NCBI RefSeq assembly: GCF_009729415.1
Contig: NZ_MPKW01000009.1
Location: 62,001-126,000, forward strand
Origin: Mycolicibacterium sp. CBMA 234
GTDB lineage: Bacteria > Actinomycetota > Actinomycetes > Mycobacteriales > Mycobacteriaceae
Length of the DNA: 64,000 nt
Direction of reading: 5' to 3'
The position numbers and the translations under genes are program-made. Numbering within the stretch: position 1 is the first letter of the stretch; each line of letters starts with the position of its first letter. The notes under the pieces are model-generated. The model saw nothing but the letters and a program-made list of their open reading frames with translations, was not told the origin of the DNA and made no database searches. This document shows positions 38,375-46,068 of this stretch, piece after piece.

Positions 38375-38884
38375 GTGGTCCACAGGCGGGTCCAGACAGA
38401 TGTTGTTATCGGTTCGTTGACTGCGGCGGCCATCGTCGCGGCGCTGACCGGGTGCTCGACCTACAAATCCGGTCCGAATGCGGGCTCGCCCGCGGCCCCA
38501 GGCGCATCAGGATCGGCGAACGCCGTAGCACCGCTCGCGCCGCAGGTCACCGTCGATGGCCAGCCCCACCCGGTCAGCGGCGGGGTTACCTGCAACACGT
38601 CGGGTAACAACGTCACAATCGGCATTGGCGATGTATCCAATGGGGTTGGTGCGGTAGTCAGCACTGGCCACCCACCGCTGGTGCACATCGTCGGCCTGGG
38701 CACTGTAAACGGTGTGGCGCTGGGCTATTCGGACGCGGCGCCCGGGCAGGCCAGTCGGGCGGGAGCCGCGGTGAGTGGGAATTCCTACGCGATCAAGGGC
38801 ACCGCGAGCGGCAGTGACCTCAGCAACCCGCAGGCCCCGCAAGAAGTCAGCAAGTCTTTCGAGATGGACGTGACGTGTCCATAG
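38375..38884 (+). CDS. LpqH-like 19 kDa lipoprotein antigen
   Basis: 169 residues from GTG 38375 with a GAAGGAGGGG ribosome site. Lipobox LTGC (Cys26) and an Ala/Gly/Ser/Pro-rich linker precede the LpqH domain: VTVDGQPHPVSGGVTCNTSG, VTIGIGDVSNGVGAVV, HIVGLGTVNGVALGYS, YAIKGTASGSDLSNP and KSFEMDVTC, the same order as in M. tuberculosis LpqH, including its two Cys. LpqH proteins are abundant surface lipoproteins that stimulate TLR2. It may be a paralogue of lpqH rather than the orthologue, so no symbol is given. Confidence 0.9.
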   Translation: MVHRRVQTDVVIGSLTAAAIVAALTGCSTYKSGPNAGSPAAPGASGSANAVAPLAPQVTVDGQPHPVSGGVTCNTSGNNVTIGIGDVSNGVGAVVSTGHPPLVHIVGLGTVNGVALGYSDAAPGQASRAGAAVSGNSYAIKGTASGSDLSNPQAPQEVSKSFEMDVTCP

Positions 38885-38931
38885 CCCAGATGGCTTCCGC
38901 CGGAAGGGAATTCAAGTACAACGGGTTTCGA

Positions 38932-39294
38932 TCAGCAGCAGTTCGGGTCGAGTACCCGGCACAGGGCGGTGAGCGCGTCCCGGCGGGGCGTGTGGTGCAC
39001 ATTCATGCCCTGCCGTTCGGAGGTGACGAACCCGGCCGAACGCAGCTGGCCGAGGTGATGGCTCACGGTCGATTCCGCCAGGCCCACCGCGGCGGCGAGC
39101 GATCCGGTGGTGCAGGGTTCGCCGCACGTGAACAACAGCGACATCAGCTTCACGCGCGCCGGGTCCGCTAATGCCTTGAGCCGCATGGCGACATCCAACG
39201 CGGCGGCGTCGTCCGTCGGGCTAGCCGCCACGGGGGCACAGCAGAGCGGTTGGGACATGTCGATCACGGGCAATGCCTTGGGCATGGCGTTCAT
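38932..39294 (-). CDS. arsR: ArsR-family metalloregulator of the arsenic cassette
   Basis: 120 residues from ATG 39294 (ATG 39285 also possible; the frame is open further upstream through the operator). A winged helix holds TCGEPCTTGSLAAAVGLAESTVSHHLGQL; the CGEPC pair at the start of the recognition unit and the final CC are the likely As(III) thiol ligands. It is divergent from the arsI-acr3-arsC operon and shares with it the operator at 39312-39363. Arsenite binding should release DNA and induce both directions. Confidence 0.88.
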   Translation of the reverse strand: MNAMPKALPVIDMSQPLCCAPVAASPTDDAAALDVAMRLKALADPARVKLMSLLFTCGEPCTTGSLAAAVGLAESTVSHHLGQLRSAGFVTSERQGMNVHHTPRRDALTALCRVLDPNCC

Positions 39295-39311
39295 GCTACG
39301 CCAGTTTATTG

Positions 39312-39363
39312 ACATATATCGAAAAGGTGCGTAGAACGGTCTTGCGGCCATTTCGATATACGT
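39312..39363. promoter_or_regulatory. inverted operator pair of the arsenic cassette
   Basis: ACATATATCGAAA at 39312-39324 and TTTCGATATACGT at 39351-39363 are inverted copies matching at 12 of 13 positions, separated by 26 bp. They lie between the divergent arsR and arsI starts and each can cover one promoter, a usual layout for ArsR repressors. Confidence 0.7.
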
Positions 39364-39384
39364 CTCATCTCTCGGGAGCCTTCA

Positions 39385-39819
39385 ATGTCTCGTGCCCAGC
39401 TCGCCCTCAACGTCGACAACCTCGATGAATCGATTGCCTTCTACCGCAAGCTCTTTGGGGTAGGGCCTGCGAAGGTCAAACCGGGCAATGCCAATTTCGC
39501 CATCGCAGACCCACCGCTGAAGCTTGTGCTGCTCGAAAACCCGGGGCATGGCGGGTCGATCAATCACCTCGGTGTCGAAGTCGAGTCCAGCGAGACCGTG
39601 CATGCGGAGATCGCGCGGCTGACCGAAGCGGGGATGTTCACGGAAGAAGAAATCGGCACCACTTGCTGCTTCGCCACGCAGGACAAGGTGTGGGTCACTG
39701 CGCCCGGTGGTGAGCGGTGGGAGGTGTATACCGTGCTGACCGATGCAGAGAGCTTCGGCAGTAGCCCGCTGCCTCTCGCTGAATCGGGTGGGGCGGCATG
39801 CTGCGGGACATCGGCGTGA
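39385..39819 (+). CDS. ArsI/CadI-type glyoxalase-fold protein
   Basis: 144 residues, ATG 39385 downstream of CTCGGGAGC. A vicinal-oxygen-chelate fold with the CadI/ArsI motifs LALNVDNLDESIAFYRKLFG, NHLGVEVES, GTTCCFATQDKVWV and ERWEVYTV. The paired Cys of the TCC-like element is what C-As lyases (ArsI) use to bind trivalent methylarsenicals; CadI of M. tuberculosis has the same fold and is metal induced. It ends in a CC-containing tail. In front of acr3 and arsC, a role in organoarsenical breakdown or arsenic binding is likely. Confidence 0.85.
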   Translation: MSRAQLALNVDNLDESIAFYRKLFGVGPAKVKPGNANFAIADPPLKLVLLENPGHGGSINHLGVEVESSETVHAEIARLTEAGMFTEEEIGTTCCFATQDKVWVTAPGGERWEVYTVLTDAESFGSSPLPLAESGGAACCGTSA

Positions 39820-40880
39820 CGCAGACTGTCAAGGCTGACCAAGCGGCCGCGCGCCAGTCCACCCTCGACCGGTATCTGCCGGTGTGGATCGGGTTGGCCA
39901 TGGCCATGGGCCTGCTGCTGGGGCGCTGGATACCCGGACTCAACACAGCGCTGGAAAAGGTTCAGGTAGACGGGATTTCGCTGCCAATTGCCCTGGGTCT
40001 GCTGGTCATGATGTACCCGGTGCTGGCCAAGGTCCGCTACGACCGTCTCGACACCGTCACCTCGGACCGCAAGCTGTTGCTGTCGTCGTTGGTGTTGAAC
40101 TGGGTGCTCGGGCCGGCGGTGATGTTCGCTTTGGCCTGGCTCCTGTTGGCGGACCTCCCGGAGTACCGCACCGGGCTGATCGTCGTCGGGTTGGCGCGGT
40201 GCATCGCGATGGTCATCATCTGGAACGACTTGGCCTGCGGGGACCGGGAAGCGGCCGCCGTTCTGGTGGCACTCAATTCGATCTTCCAGGTGTTGATGTT
40301 CGCGGTCCTCGGTTGGTTCTACCTGTCGGTGCTGCCCGGTTGGTTGCATCTGCCGCAGACTGCCATCGCGACGTCGCCGTGGCAGATCGCGAAATCGGTG
40401 CTGATTTTCCTGGGCATCCCGCTGGCGGCCGGCTATCTGTCTCGTCGTCTCGGCGAAAAAGCCAAGGGCCGCAACTGGTATGAGTCGACCTTCCTGCCGC
40501 GAATCGGGCCCTGGGCGCTATACGGACTGTTGTTCACCATCGTGATTCTCTTTGCGCTGCAAGGACATCAGATCACCACCCAACCGTGGGACGTGGTGAG
40601 AATCGCGTTGCCGTTGCTGGCGTACTTCGCGATCATGTGGGGCGGCGGATATGTGCTTGGCGCGGCGCTGGGCCTGGGCTATGAACGCACCACGACGCTG
40701 GCATTCACCGCCGCCGGCAACAACTTTGAACTGGCCATCGCCGTCGCGATCGCGACCTGGGGCGCCACCTCGGGGCAAGCCCTGGCGGGCGTCGTCGGCC
40801 CGCTGATCGAGGTGCCTGTCCTGGTCGCATTGGTCTACCTGTCGCTGGTGCTGCGGCCACGGTTGCGAAGCGTCCGATGA
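39798..40880 (+). CDS. acr3: arsenite efflux permease Acr3
   Basis: 360 residues from ATG 39798; a GTG at 39816 overlapping the arsI stop (GTGA) is an equally good start. Ten membrane spans with Acr3 hallmarks STLDRYLPVWIGLAMAMGLLLG, the conserved GLARCIAMVIIWNDLACGD with its essential Cys, and FTAAGNNFELAIAVAIA. It expels As(III) and perhaps antimonite using the proton-motive force. The gene overlaps arsI by 22 bp and arsC by 4 bp, so the three are one tightly coupled operon. Confidence 0.94.
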   Translation: MLRDIGVTQTVKADQAAARQSTLDRYLPVWIGLAMAMGLLLGRWIPGLNTALEKVQVDGISLPIALGLLVMMYPVLAKVRYDRLDTVTSDRKLLLSSLVLNWVLGPAVMFALAWLLLADLPEYRTGLIVVGLARCIAMVIIWNDLACGDREAAAVLVALNSIFQVLMFAVLGWFYLSVLPGWLHLPQTAIATSPWQIAKSVLIFLGIPLAAGYLSRRLGEKAKGRNWYESTFLPRIGPWALYGLLFTIVILFALQGHQITTQPWDVVRIALPLLAYFAIMWGGGYVLGAALGLGYERTTTLAFTAAGNNFELAIAVAIATWGATSGQALAGVVGPLIEVPVLVALVYLSLVLRPRLRSVR

Positions 40881-41281
40881 GTCGCACACCGAGTGTGTTG
40901 TTCGTCTGCGTCCACAACGCCGGCCGTTCGCAGATGGCCGCCGCGCTGCTCACTCAGCTGTCGCAGGGTCGGATCGAAGTGCGTTCTGCGGGAACGCAAC
41001 CCGCCGATCAGGTGAACCCCGTCGCCGTTGTAGCCATGGCTGAACTCGGCATCGACATCACTGCTGAAGCGCCCAGGGTGCTGACGGCGGACACGGTGCA
41101 GACCAGTGACGTGGTGATCACCATGGGCTGTGGTGATACGTGCCCGTATTTCCCCGGGGTGTCGTACCGCGACTGGAAACTCGACGACCCGGCTGGGCAG
41201 TCCATCGATGTGGTCCGCGAGATTCGCGACGACATCGCCGAGCGCGTCCGGGCACTCGTCGTGGAATTGCTGCCTGACTAG
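40877..41281 (+). CDS. arsC: arsenate reductase ArsC, low-molecular-weight phosphatase type
   Basis: 134 residues, ATG overlapping the acr3 stop (ATGA). The P-loop C11VHNAGRS18 fits C-x5-R, and GCGDTCPYFPGV carries two more Cys. This is the LMW-PTP-like class that reduces arsenate to arsenite; in Actinobacteria such enzymes use mycothiol/mycoredoxin or thioredoxin, and sequence alone does not decide. The product As(III) is exported by Acr3. Its stop overlaps that of the convergent MpaB-like gene by 4 bp (CTAG). Confidence 0.92.
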   Translation: MSRTPSVLFVCVHNAGRSQMAAALLTQLSQGRIEVRSAGTQPADQVNPVAVVAMAELGIDITAEAPRVLTADTVQTSDVVITMGCGDTCPYFPGVSYRDWKLDDPAGQSIDVVREIRDDIAERVRALVVELLPD

Positions 41282-42327
41282 GCCAGGCTGCCGAGGTAAG
41301 CCTGCGACTCGATCAGCCCTTCGTCACTGGGCGCCTGGCCTTGACCGAAGACGCGCTGTTGTTGCTTGGCGCGCAGATCATGGTGTGCGTCAGCAGGTTT
41401 GGCGTAGCCGTACCGGCTGCGTGCCTGCTCCGGAGTGAGCACCTCGTCGGATACCGCTGGGACGCCCAGGATGTACGGTGCGGCAACGGGCGCCAGCGAC
41501 GGTGCAATCAGTTGCCCCACAGCCAGTTTCAGTCGCGGATTCCGATTGGCGATGCCATAGGCGAGCTTGAGTACCGGACGTACCGCGACGTCGACGGCCC
41601 GCGGCTGGTCGAAACCGCTGAGCTTGCGCATCCAGCGGGGCATGGTCGCGATGGCGCCGGCGCGCAGGAACCAGTTGATCACCTCGACCGCCGGCCGCAG
41701 CGGCAGCGGGGCGGGCGGCAGTACCACCTTGGCGTTCAGCAGATGGTCCATCATGCTCCGGGCGGCTTCACTGACCGCCAGGTGCGGGCGCATCTGGTCG
41801 AAGTACGCGCGAACGCCTGCGCTGGTACGCGGGACGTCGGCCGGGTCGCAGGTCTGGAACTCGGCCGCGATGGCGCACTCTTCCCAGTACTGGTTCTCCT
41901 CTTCGGGGGTCAGCTTGCCGCCGCCGTACAGCTCGTAGGCCGTCAGCACGGAATGCCAACCGGTCAGTAGAATCCACAGCTGGGAGTGCGGGTCGTTGGC
42001 GTCGTACTTGTTGCCGCTGACCGGTTCTGTGCCAATGGCTTTCGAGTGCACCTTGACCAGCACGTCGGCGGCCTTGATCACCGTCTCGCTGTCACCGAAG
42101 GCGACGGTCGCGAAATAGCGCACGGTGCGGTCGTACCGGGTACGCGGGCGATCGTAGTTGGCTTGCGTGGCATCGACAGCCGCGATGAGGGACGGGTCGA
42201 GTTCCTCCACCACGACCGCGCGCTGCAATCCGGTGATAGGTGTGGTGACGTGTCCCCACACCTTCCAGGTCACGGAGTCGGGGCCGAAGAATCCGTAATC
42301 GGCGAGGGGTTGCACTGCCTGGGTCAT
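41278..42327 (-). CDS. DUF2236 / MpaB-like (latex-clearing-protein type) oxygenase
   Basis: 349 residues, ATG 42327 with an AAGGAG ribosome site. DUF2236 features include FFGPDSVTWKVWGHVTTPITGLQRAVVVEELDP, YDRTVRYFATVAFGD, the VHSKAIG and DPHSQLWILLTGWHS stretches with His residues that would bind haem, and YWEECAIAAEFQ. The family comprises haem-b dependent oxygenases such as rubber oxygenase Lcp and fungal MpaB. It sits 19 bp after a TetR gene on the same strand and opposite a long acyl-CoA dehydrogenase, so it may belong to a lipid or terpenoid degradation unit. Substrate unknown. Confidence 0.82.
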   Translation of the reverse strand: MTQAVQPLADYGFFGPDSVTWKVWGHVTTPITGLQRAVVVEELDPSLIAAVDATQANYDRPRTRYDRTVRYFATVAFGDSETVIKAADVLVKVHSKAIGTEPVSGNKYDANDPHSQLWILLTGWHSVLTAYELYGGGKLTPEEENQYWEECAIAAEFQTCDPADVPRTSAGVRAYFDQMRPHLAVSEAARSMMDHLLNAKVVLPPAPLPLRPAVEVINWFLRAGAIATMPRWMRKLSGFDQPRAVDVAVRPVLKLAYGIANRNPRLKLAVGQLIAPSLAPVAAPYILGVPAVSDEVLTPEQARSRYGYAKPADAHHDLRAKQQQRVFGQGQAPSDEGLIESQAYLGSLA

Positions 42328-42346
42328 GACGCTTGCTCCTTGTTCA

Positions 42347-42979
42347 CTAGGCTGCTGCGAAGGCGCGGCACATAAGTCGTCCGTAGAACTCGCCGAGACT
42401 GTCTGCGTCCCAGTCGTTTTCGGGGTCGAGGAGGGACCGGACCGCGGCCTCGCTGGAGGATACGAACAGTTCGGTCAGGATCGGCATCTTGCGATTGAGG
42501 TCGGCGGTTTGCCACCACGTCGTCAAGGCCGGTGCGATCCAGCGTGAAGAACCGGCGGTGAGCTCACGCCGCGTCGCGGCGACCATGTCGGCGACCGCCG
42601 GATCGACGTGGGCCAGGTACACGAAGCGCCAGGTGTCGGGCTGGTTCTCCACCGCATGCAACAGCGCGCGATACCCGTCGATGAACGCGGCCTCCGGGTC
42701 GTCGCCGCGGCCGGTGTGCAGTGCCGCCAACAGGGTCTCCCGCAGTGACTCACCCTCTCGATCCAGCAGTGCAGCGAGGAGTTCCACCCGGTCGCTGAAG
42801 CACGAGTACACGACCGGTCGGGTGACGCTGAGGTGCTTGGCTACGGCGCCGATGGTCACCGCTGCAGTACCCGATTCTGCGGCGATCTGCAGCGCGGCAT
42901 CGAGAATCTGCGGCCGACGGCGCTCCGGGCCGAGGTGGGCGGCCCGCTCCCGGGGCGGTGCTGCGGCGTCGGGGCTCAC
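42347..42979 (-). CDS. TetR-family transcriptional regulator
   Basis: 210 residues from GTG 42979; the frame is open farther upstream but that part covers the operator and the divergent gene. The helix-turn-helix is ILDAALQIAAESGTAAVTIGAVAKHLSVTRPVVYSCF (residues ~25-62), the rest helical with VENQPDTWRFVYLAHVDPAV. It is co-oriented with the MpaB-like gene and divergent from the acyl-CoA dehydrogenase; the perfect palindrome at 43009-43027 is its probable operator. Confidence 0.87.
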   Translation of the reverse strand: MSPDAAAPPRERAAHLGPERRRPQILDAALQIAAESGTAAVTIGAVAKHLSVTRPVVYSCFSDRVELLAALLDREGESLRETLLAALHTGRGDDPEAAFIDGYRALLHAVENQPDTWRFVYLAHVDPAVADMVAATRRELTAGSSRWIAPALTTWWQTADLNRKMPILTELFVSSSEAAVRSLLDPENDWDADSLGEFYGRLMCRAFAAA

Positions 42980-43008
42980 ATGGCGAATGTAGCAGAGATT
43001 ATTCTCCC

Positions 43009-43027
43009 TTGAATAATTTTTATTCAA
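43009..43027. promoter_or_regulatory. perfect palindrome between TetR and acyl-CoA dehydrogenase genes
   Basis: TTGAATAA-TTT-TTATTCAA: two perfect 8-base arms and a 3-base centre, strikingly AT-rich against the surroundings, 20 bp upstream of the dehydrogenase ATG and 30 bp upstream of the TetR GTG. A TetR dimer bound here would control both directions. Confidence 0.75.
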
Positions 43028-43046
43028 TCTTGTAGGATTTGGCGAT

Positions 43047-44954
43047 ATGACCATGCTCAACCCGCACAAGCCGGATTTCGCCGACTTCGACGAGCGGACC
43101 CAGCAGATCTTCTCGGCCACCATCCAGTTCTTCGAAAGCCACGGCAAGGCCTGGCTCACCCAGCAGGACCGGGACCGGGTCTGGTACGCGGAATTCATCG
43201 AATTCCTCAAGAAGGAACGGGTTTTCGCGACCTTCCTGACCCCGGCGTCGGAGGCGGGCGGCGACCCGGACAAGCGATGGGACACCGCGCGCAACGCGAT
43301 GTTCAGCGAGATCCTGGGCTTCTACGGCATGCAGTACTGGTACGTCTGGCAGGTCACGATCCTGGGGCTGGGCCCCATCTGGCAGTCGTCGAACTCGGCG
43401 GCCCGAGGGCGCGCCGCCGAGCTACTCGAGGCCGGCGAGATCTTCGCGTTCGGCCTGTCTGAGAAGGAGCACGGCGCTGACGTGTACTCCACCGACATGG
43501 TGCTGACGCCCGTCCAGGAGGGTTATCGCGCGAACGGTGGGAAGTACTACATCGGCAACGGCAACCTGGCCCGGATGGTGTCGGTGTTCGGCCGCCGCGC
43601 CGACAAGCCGATCTTGGACAGCTCGACGGCGCTCGACGGCGGCAAGCCCGATGAGGATTTCGAGGGGTATCTCTTCTTCGCGGCCGACAGCCAGCATTCC
43701 GGCTACAAGCTGCGCAAGAACGTCGTCAACGGCCAGATGTACGTCGCTGCCTTCGATTTGGAGGACTACCCGGTCGTCGACGACGACATCCTGCACGCCG
43801 GCAAGGGCGCATTCCACGCTGCGATCAACACCGTCAACATCGGCAAGTTCAACCTCGGGTTCGGCGCCATCGGCACCTGCGAGCACGCCATGTACGAGGC
43901 TGTCACGCACGCCGAGAATCGAATCCTGTTCGGCCAGCACGTCACTGAGTTTCCGCAGATTCGCCGGATGCTCACCGAGGCGTATGCCCGGCTGGCCGGG
44001 ATGAAGCTCTACAGTGAGCGCGCCATCGACTACATGCGGTCGGCTTCGGCCGACGATCGGCGGTACCTGCTGTTCAACGCCATCGAGAAGATGACCGTAA
44101 CCCGCGAGGGCGAGAAGATCGTCACGCTGCTGTCGGACACCATCGCGGCCCGCGGATTCGAGAACGACATGTTCTTCCCGATGGCCCTGCTGGGTTCGGT
44201 CGGCCTGCCCCGCCTCGAGGGCACCGTGCACGTCAACATGGCGCTGTCGCTGAAGTTCATGCAGAACTTCATGTTCCGTCCCGCCGACGCCGGACTGCTG
44301 GCCCTGCAGCAGCTTCCGGTCGAGTACTCGCCGAACGCGGCGACGCGGGCCGTGGCCAACGGGCTACGCGCCGTCGGCTCGGCGGTCGTCCCGCAGATGG
44401 CACGGATTCCCAAGGCCCCGAAAGCATTACGAAGTGCCGCGTTGCCGCAGGTGCGCCGCCGCCGTGACTTCACCAATGACGACTTCCTGTTCGCCCAGGG
44501 GCCGAGCCGGGGCTTGGGTCGGGTGGCGTTCGCCGACTGGCGTGGCATCCTTCAGGAGTTCTCGCGCATTCCGAACGTTGAGGTTTTCCTCAAACAGGCC
44601 AACGGCTTTCAGACGCTGCTGGCCGCGGCGACGCCCACGGCCGCGCAGCAGGATGACGTCGACTTCCTGTTCGTGATCGGTGAGCTGTTCACCCTGCTGC
44701 CCTACGCGCAGCTGATCCTTGAGCAGGCGGCTGTCGACCACACCGACGATGACGTGATTGACCACCTGTTTGAGGTACTGGTCACCGACTTCTCCCGGCA
44801 CGCGACGACGCTGCACTGCAAACCCACCGCGACAACCGCGCAGAAGAAGCTGGCACTTGACCTGATCGCCGAACCGGTGGGCGACCCGGCACGCTTCGAC
44901 CGCATGGTCCGAACTGTGCGGGACCTGGCCGGTCGGTATGAGATGGCGCCCTAA
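43047..44954 (+). CDS. long acyl-CoA dehydrogenase family protein
   Basis: 635 residues, far longer than the ~390 of classical acyl-CoA dehydrogenases; a C-terminal extension of ~200 residues recalls the acyl-CoA oxidase and long FadE groups. Recognisable parts are FAFGLSEKEHGADVYSTDM (FAD/substrate loop), a broad beta domain up to ~245, then helical FNLGFGAIGTCEHAMYEAVTHAENRILFGQHVTEF and GLPRLEGTVHVNMALSLKF. The region 425-475 is Ala/Arg-rich and probably a flexible linker. FAD-dependent alpha,beta-dehydrogenation of an acyl-CoA is the expected reaction. Regulated by the divergent TetR. Chain length is not predictable. Confidence 0.85.
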   Translation: MTMLNPHKPDFADFDERTQQIFSATIQFFESHGKAWLTQQDRDRVWYAEFIEFLKKERVFATFLTPASEAGGDPDKRWDTARNAMFSEILGFYGMQYWYVWQVTILGLGPIWQSSNSAARGRAAELLEAGEIFAFGLSEKEHGADVYSTDMVLTPVQEGYRANGGKYYIGNGNLARMVSVFGRRADKPILDSSTALDGGKPDEDFEGYLFFAADSQHSGYKLRKNVVNGQMYVAAFDLEDYPVVDDDILHAGKGAFHAAINTVNIGKFNLGFGAIGTCEHAMYEAVTHAENRILFGQHVTEFPQIRRMLTEAYARLAGMKLYSERAIDYMRSASADDRRYLLFNAIEKMTVTREGEKIVTLLSDTIAARGFENDMFFPMALLGSVGLPRLEGTVHVNMALSLKFMQNFMFRPADAGLLALQQLPVEYSPNAATRAVANGLRAVGSAVVPQMARIPKAPKALRSAALPQVRRRRDFTNDDFLFAQGPSRGLGRVAFADWRGILQEFSRIPNVEVFLKQANGFQTLLAAATPTAAQQDDVDFLFVIGELFTLLPYAQLILEQAAVDHTDDDVIDHLFEVLVTDFSRHATTLHCKPTATTAQKKLALDLIAEPVGDPARFDRMVRTVRDLAGRYEMAP

Positions 44955-44955
44955 C

Positions 44956-45537
44956 CTACTGTGCGCCAAAAAGCTTCGGGCGGATAACGCCTGAGCGCTT
45001 CTCGTACACACTCAACGGAACCAAAGAGATCTGGCACAGCAGCGCGCGCACGGCGGCGGAGTCCTTGGGTGTACTCCCGCACTCGATGCGGCCGAGCAGC
45101 CAGGTGATCGGGGCCAGTGACCGGTGCTCGGTTACGCCGGCCGGTAGGTTGCCATTCCAGTTGGGACCGGTGATGGCGTAGGTCGTCGGTTGTGTCCAGG
45201 CGACGTGATCGACCTCGTCGCTGAAGATGTCGGCCCGGCCCGAGAGCACCTGGAACAAATAGCTGTGGTCGGCAGCGTCCGGCAAGGTCAGGACCCAGGG
45301 CTCGGTGCTGACGTCGAGAAATCTGTCGACGTACAGGGCGTCGGATACGGGCACAAATCGGTGGAGTGGGGAGTGGCTGAGTGTCTGTGTGGCGACGGTG
45401 ACCTCGTCGGGCTGCTCTGACGCCCGCGGAGCCGCGGCCTCGGCGCCGGAGGCTCGGCGGCCCGAAGGTCCGCCCAGAATGACCAGTGCAGCCATGGCGA
45501 TAAATACCGCCCCGAGCCAAAGAATGTCGACTGACAT
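44956..45537 (-). CDS. shortened DUF1254 protein with N-terminal membrane anchor
   Basis: 193 residues, ATG 45537. One N-terminal membrane span (LWLGAVFIAMAALVILGG), then only the DUF1254 core: LYVDRFLDVSTEPWVLTLPD, YLFQVLSGRADIFSDEV, YAITGPNWNGNLPAGVTEH and WLLGRIECGSTPKDSAAVRALLCQISLVPLSVY. These match the full DUF1254/DUF1214 protein at 46069-47499 segment by segment, but the helical N-terminal part and the whole DUF1214 domain are missing. It reads as a partial duplicate that acquired a new N-terminus, and it may be non-functional or a dominant partner. Its upstream region also duplicates the AraC-side promoter of the full locus. Stop lies 1 bp from that of the acyl-CoA dehydrogenase. Confidence 0.7.
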   Translation of the reverse strand: MSVDILWLGAVFIAMAALVILGGPSGRRASGAEAAAPRASEQPDEVTVATQTLSHSPLHRFVPVSDALYVDRFLDVSTEPWVLTLPDAADHSYLFQVLSGRADIFSDEVDHVAWTQPTTYAITGPNWNGNLPAGVTEHRSLAPITWLLGRIECGSTPKDSAAVRALLCQISLVPLSVYEKRSGVIRPKLFGAQ

Positions 45538-45611
45538 GGGTGCAGTACTCCAATCTCGCTATGGCGCAGGATTAGTCGGTAGTTGCCAGCGTGCCGGATG
45601 GCAACGTCCGA

Positions 45612-45654
45612 TGTCTCGACAGTAGGGGACTGATTCTTGACAGTTCGGGACATG
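45612..45654. repeat. diverged copy of the DUF1254/AraC intergenic sequence
   Basis: TGTCTCGACA ... TTGACAGTTCGGGACATG here parallels TGTCTTGACA ... TTGACAGTTGGAGACATG at 47612-47654, up to and including the ATG that starts the AraC gene there. After the ATG the similarity stops and no AraC frame follows. It is the remnant of a duplicated divergent promoter. Confidence 0.65.
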
Positions 45655-45676
45655 TGGCTAGTAGCTCTACACGACA

Positions 45677-45722
45677 AAACTGGGGCAGGAGCACGCAGTC
45701 AGCCGCGCTCCTGCCCCAGTTT
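45677..45722 (-). terminator. strong hairpin after the small secreted-protein gene
   Basis: A perfect 16-bp stem (45677-45692 with 45707-45722) around a 14-base loop, starting with AAAC and ending with GTTT, so a short U run follows in both directions. It begins 17 bp after the stop codon at 45740 and insulates the shortened DUF1254 gene from it. Confidence 0.8.
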
Positions 45723-45739
45723 GGCAGACAGTTCAGGAT

Positions 45740-46012
45740 TTAGCAGGGGGCGCCGGGAGGCGTGAAGTAGGGCACGCCTTCGACTGTGTAGCAAGGAACT
45801 TCACCGGGAACGTACGGGTCGTGGGCGGCCGCGATAGCGGTTCCCACGGCCACGTCACCCGCGATGTTGGTGCAGCCGCCGGCGGAGAAGTGGCGGCCAC
45901 CGGCGCTGGCGCAGACGTCGGCGCCCGCGGTGGGGGCCACCAGCAGCGGGGCCACCGCCAGGGCGGCGCCCATCAGTGGAATGGATACCAGCGCGGTAAT
46001 GCGTGTGGTCAT
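45740..46012 (-). CDS. small secreted cysteine-containing protein
   Basis: 90 residues from ATG 46012, chosen for its AAGGAG ribosome site (the frame extends 14 codons upstream without one). Signal peptide of ~31 residues ending TAGA-DV. The mature ~59 residues have four Cys (DVCASAGG, AGGCTNIAG, EVPCYTVEG, PGAPC), likely two disulfides. No family recognised. It sits 57 bp before the 3' end of the DUF1254/DUF1214 lipoprotein gene's unit (same strand) and has its own strong terminator. Confidence 0.75.
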   Translation of the reverse strand: MTTRITALVSIPLMGAALAVAPLLVAPTAGADVCASAGGRHFSAGGCTNIAGDVAVGTAIAAAHDPYVPGEVPCYTVEGVPYFTPPGAPC

Positions 46013-46068
46013 GGTACTCCTTGGCTTGGTAGCGACGAAAATACTTGGCGTCAAATACTTTTCGCGGG

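Noticed and set aside
42347..43294. Longer TetR protein (315 residues) starting at 43294
   Set aside because: The extension overlaps the acyl-CoA dehydrogenase gene and the palindromic operator and has no TetR-like sequence.
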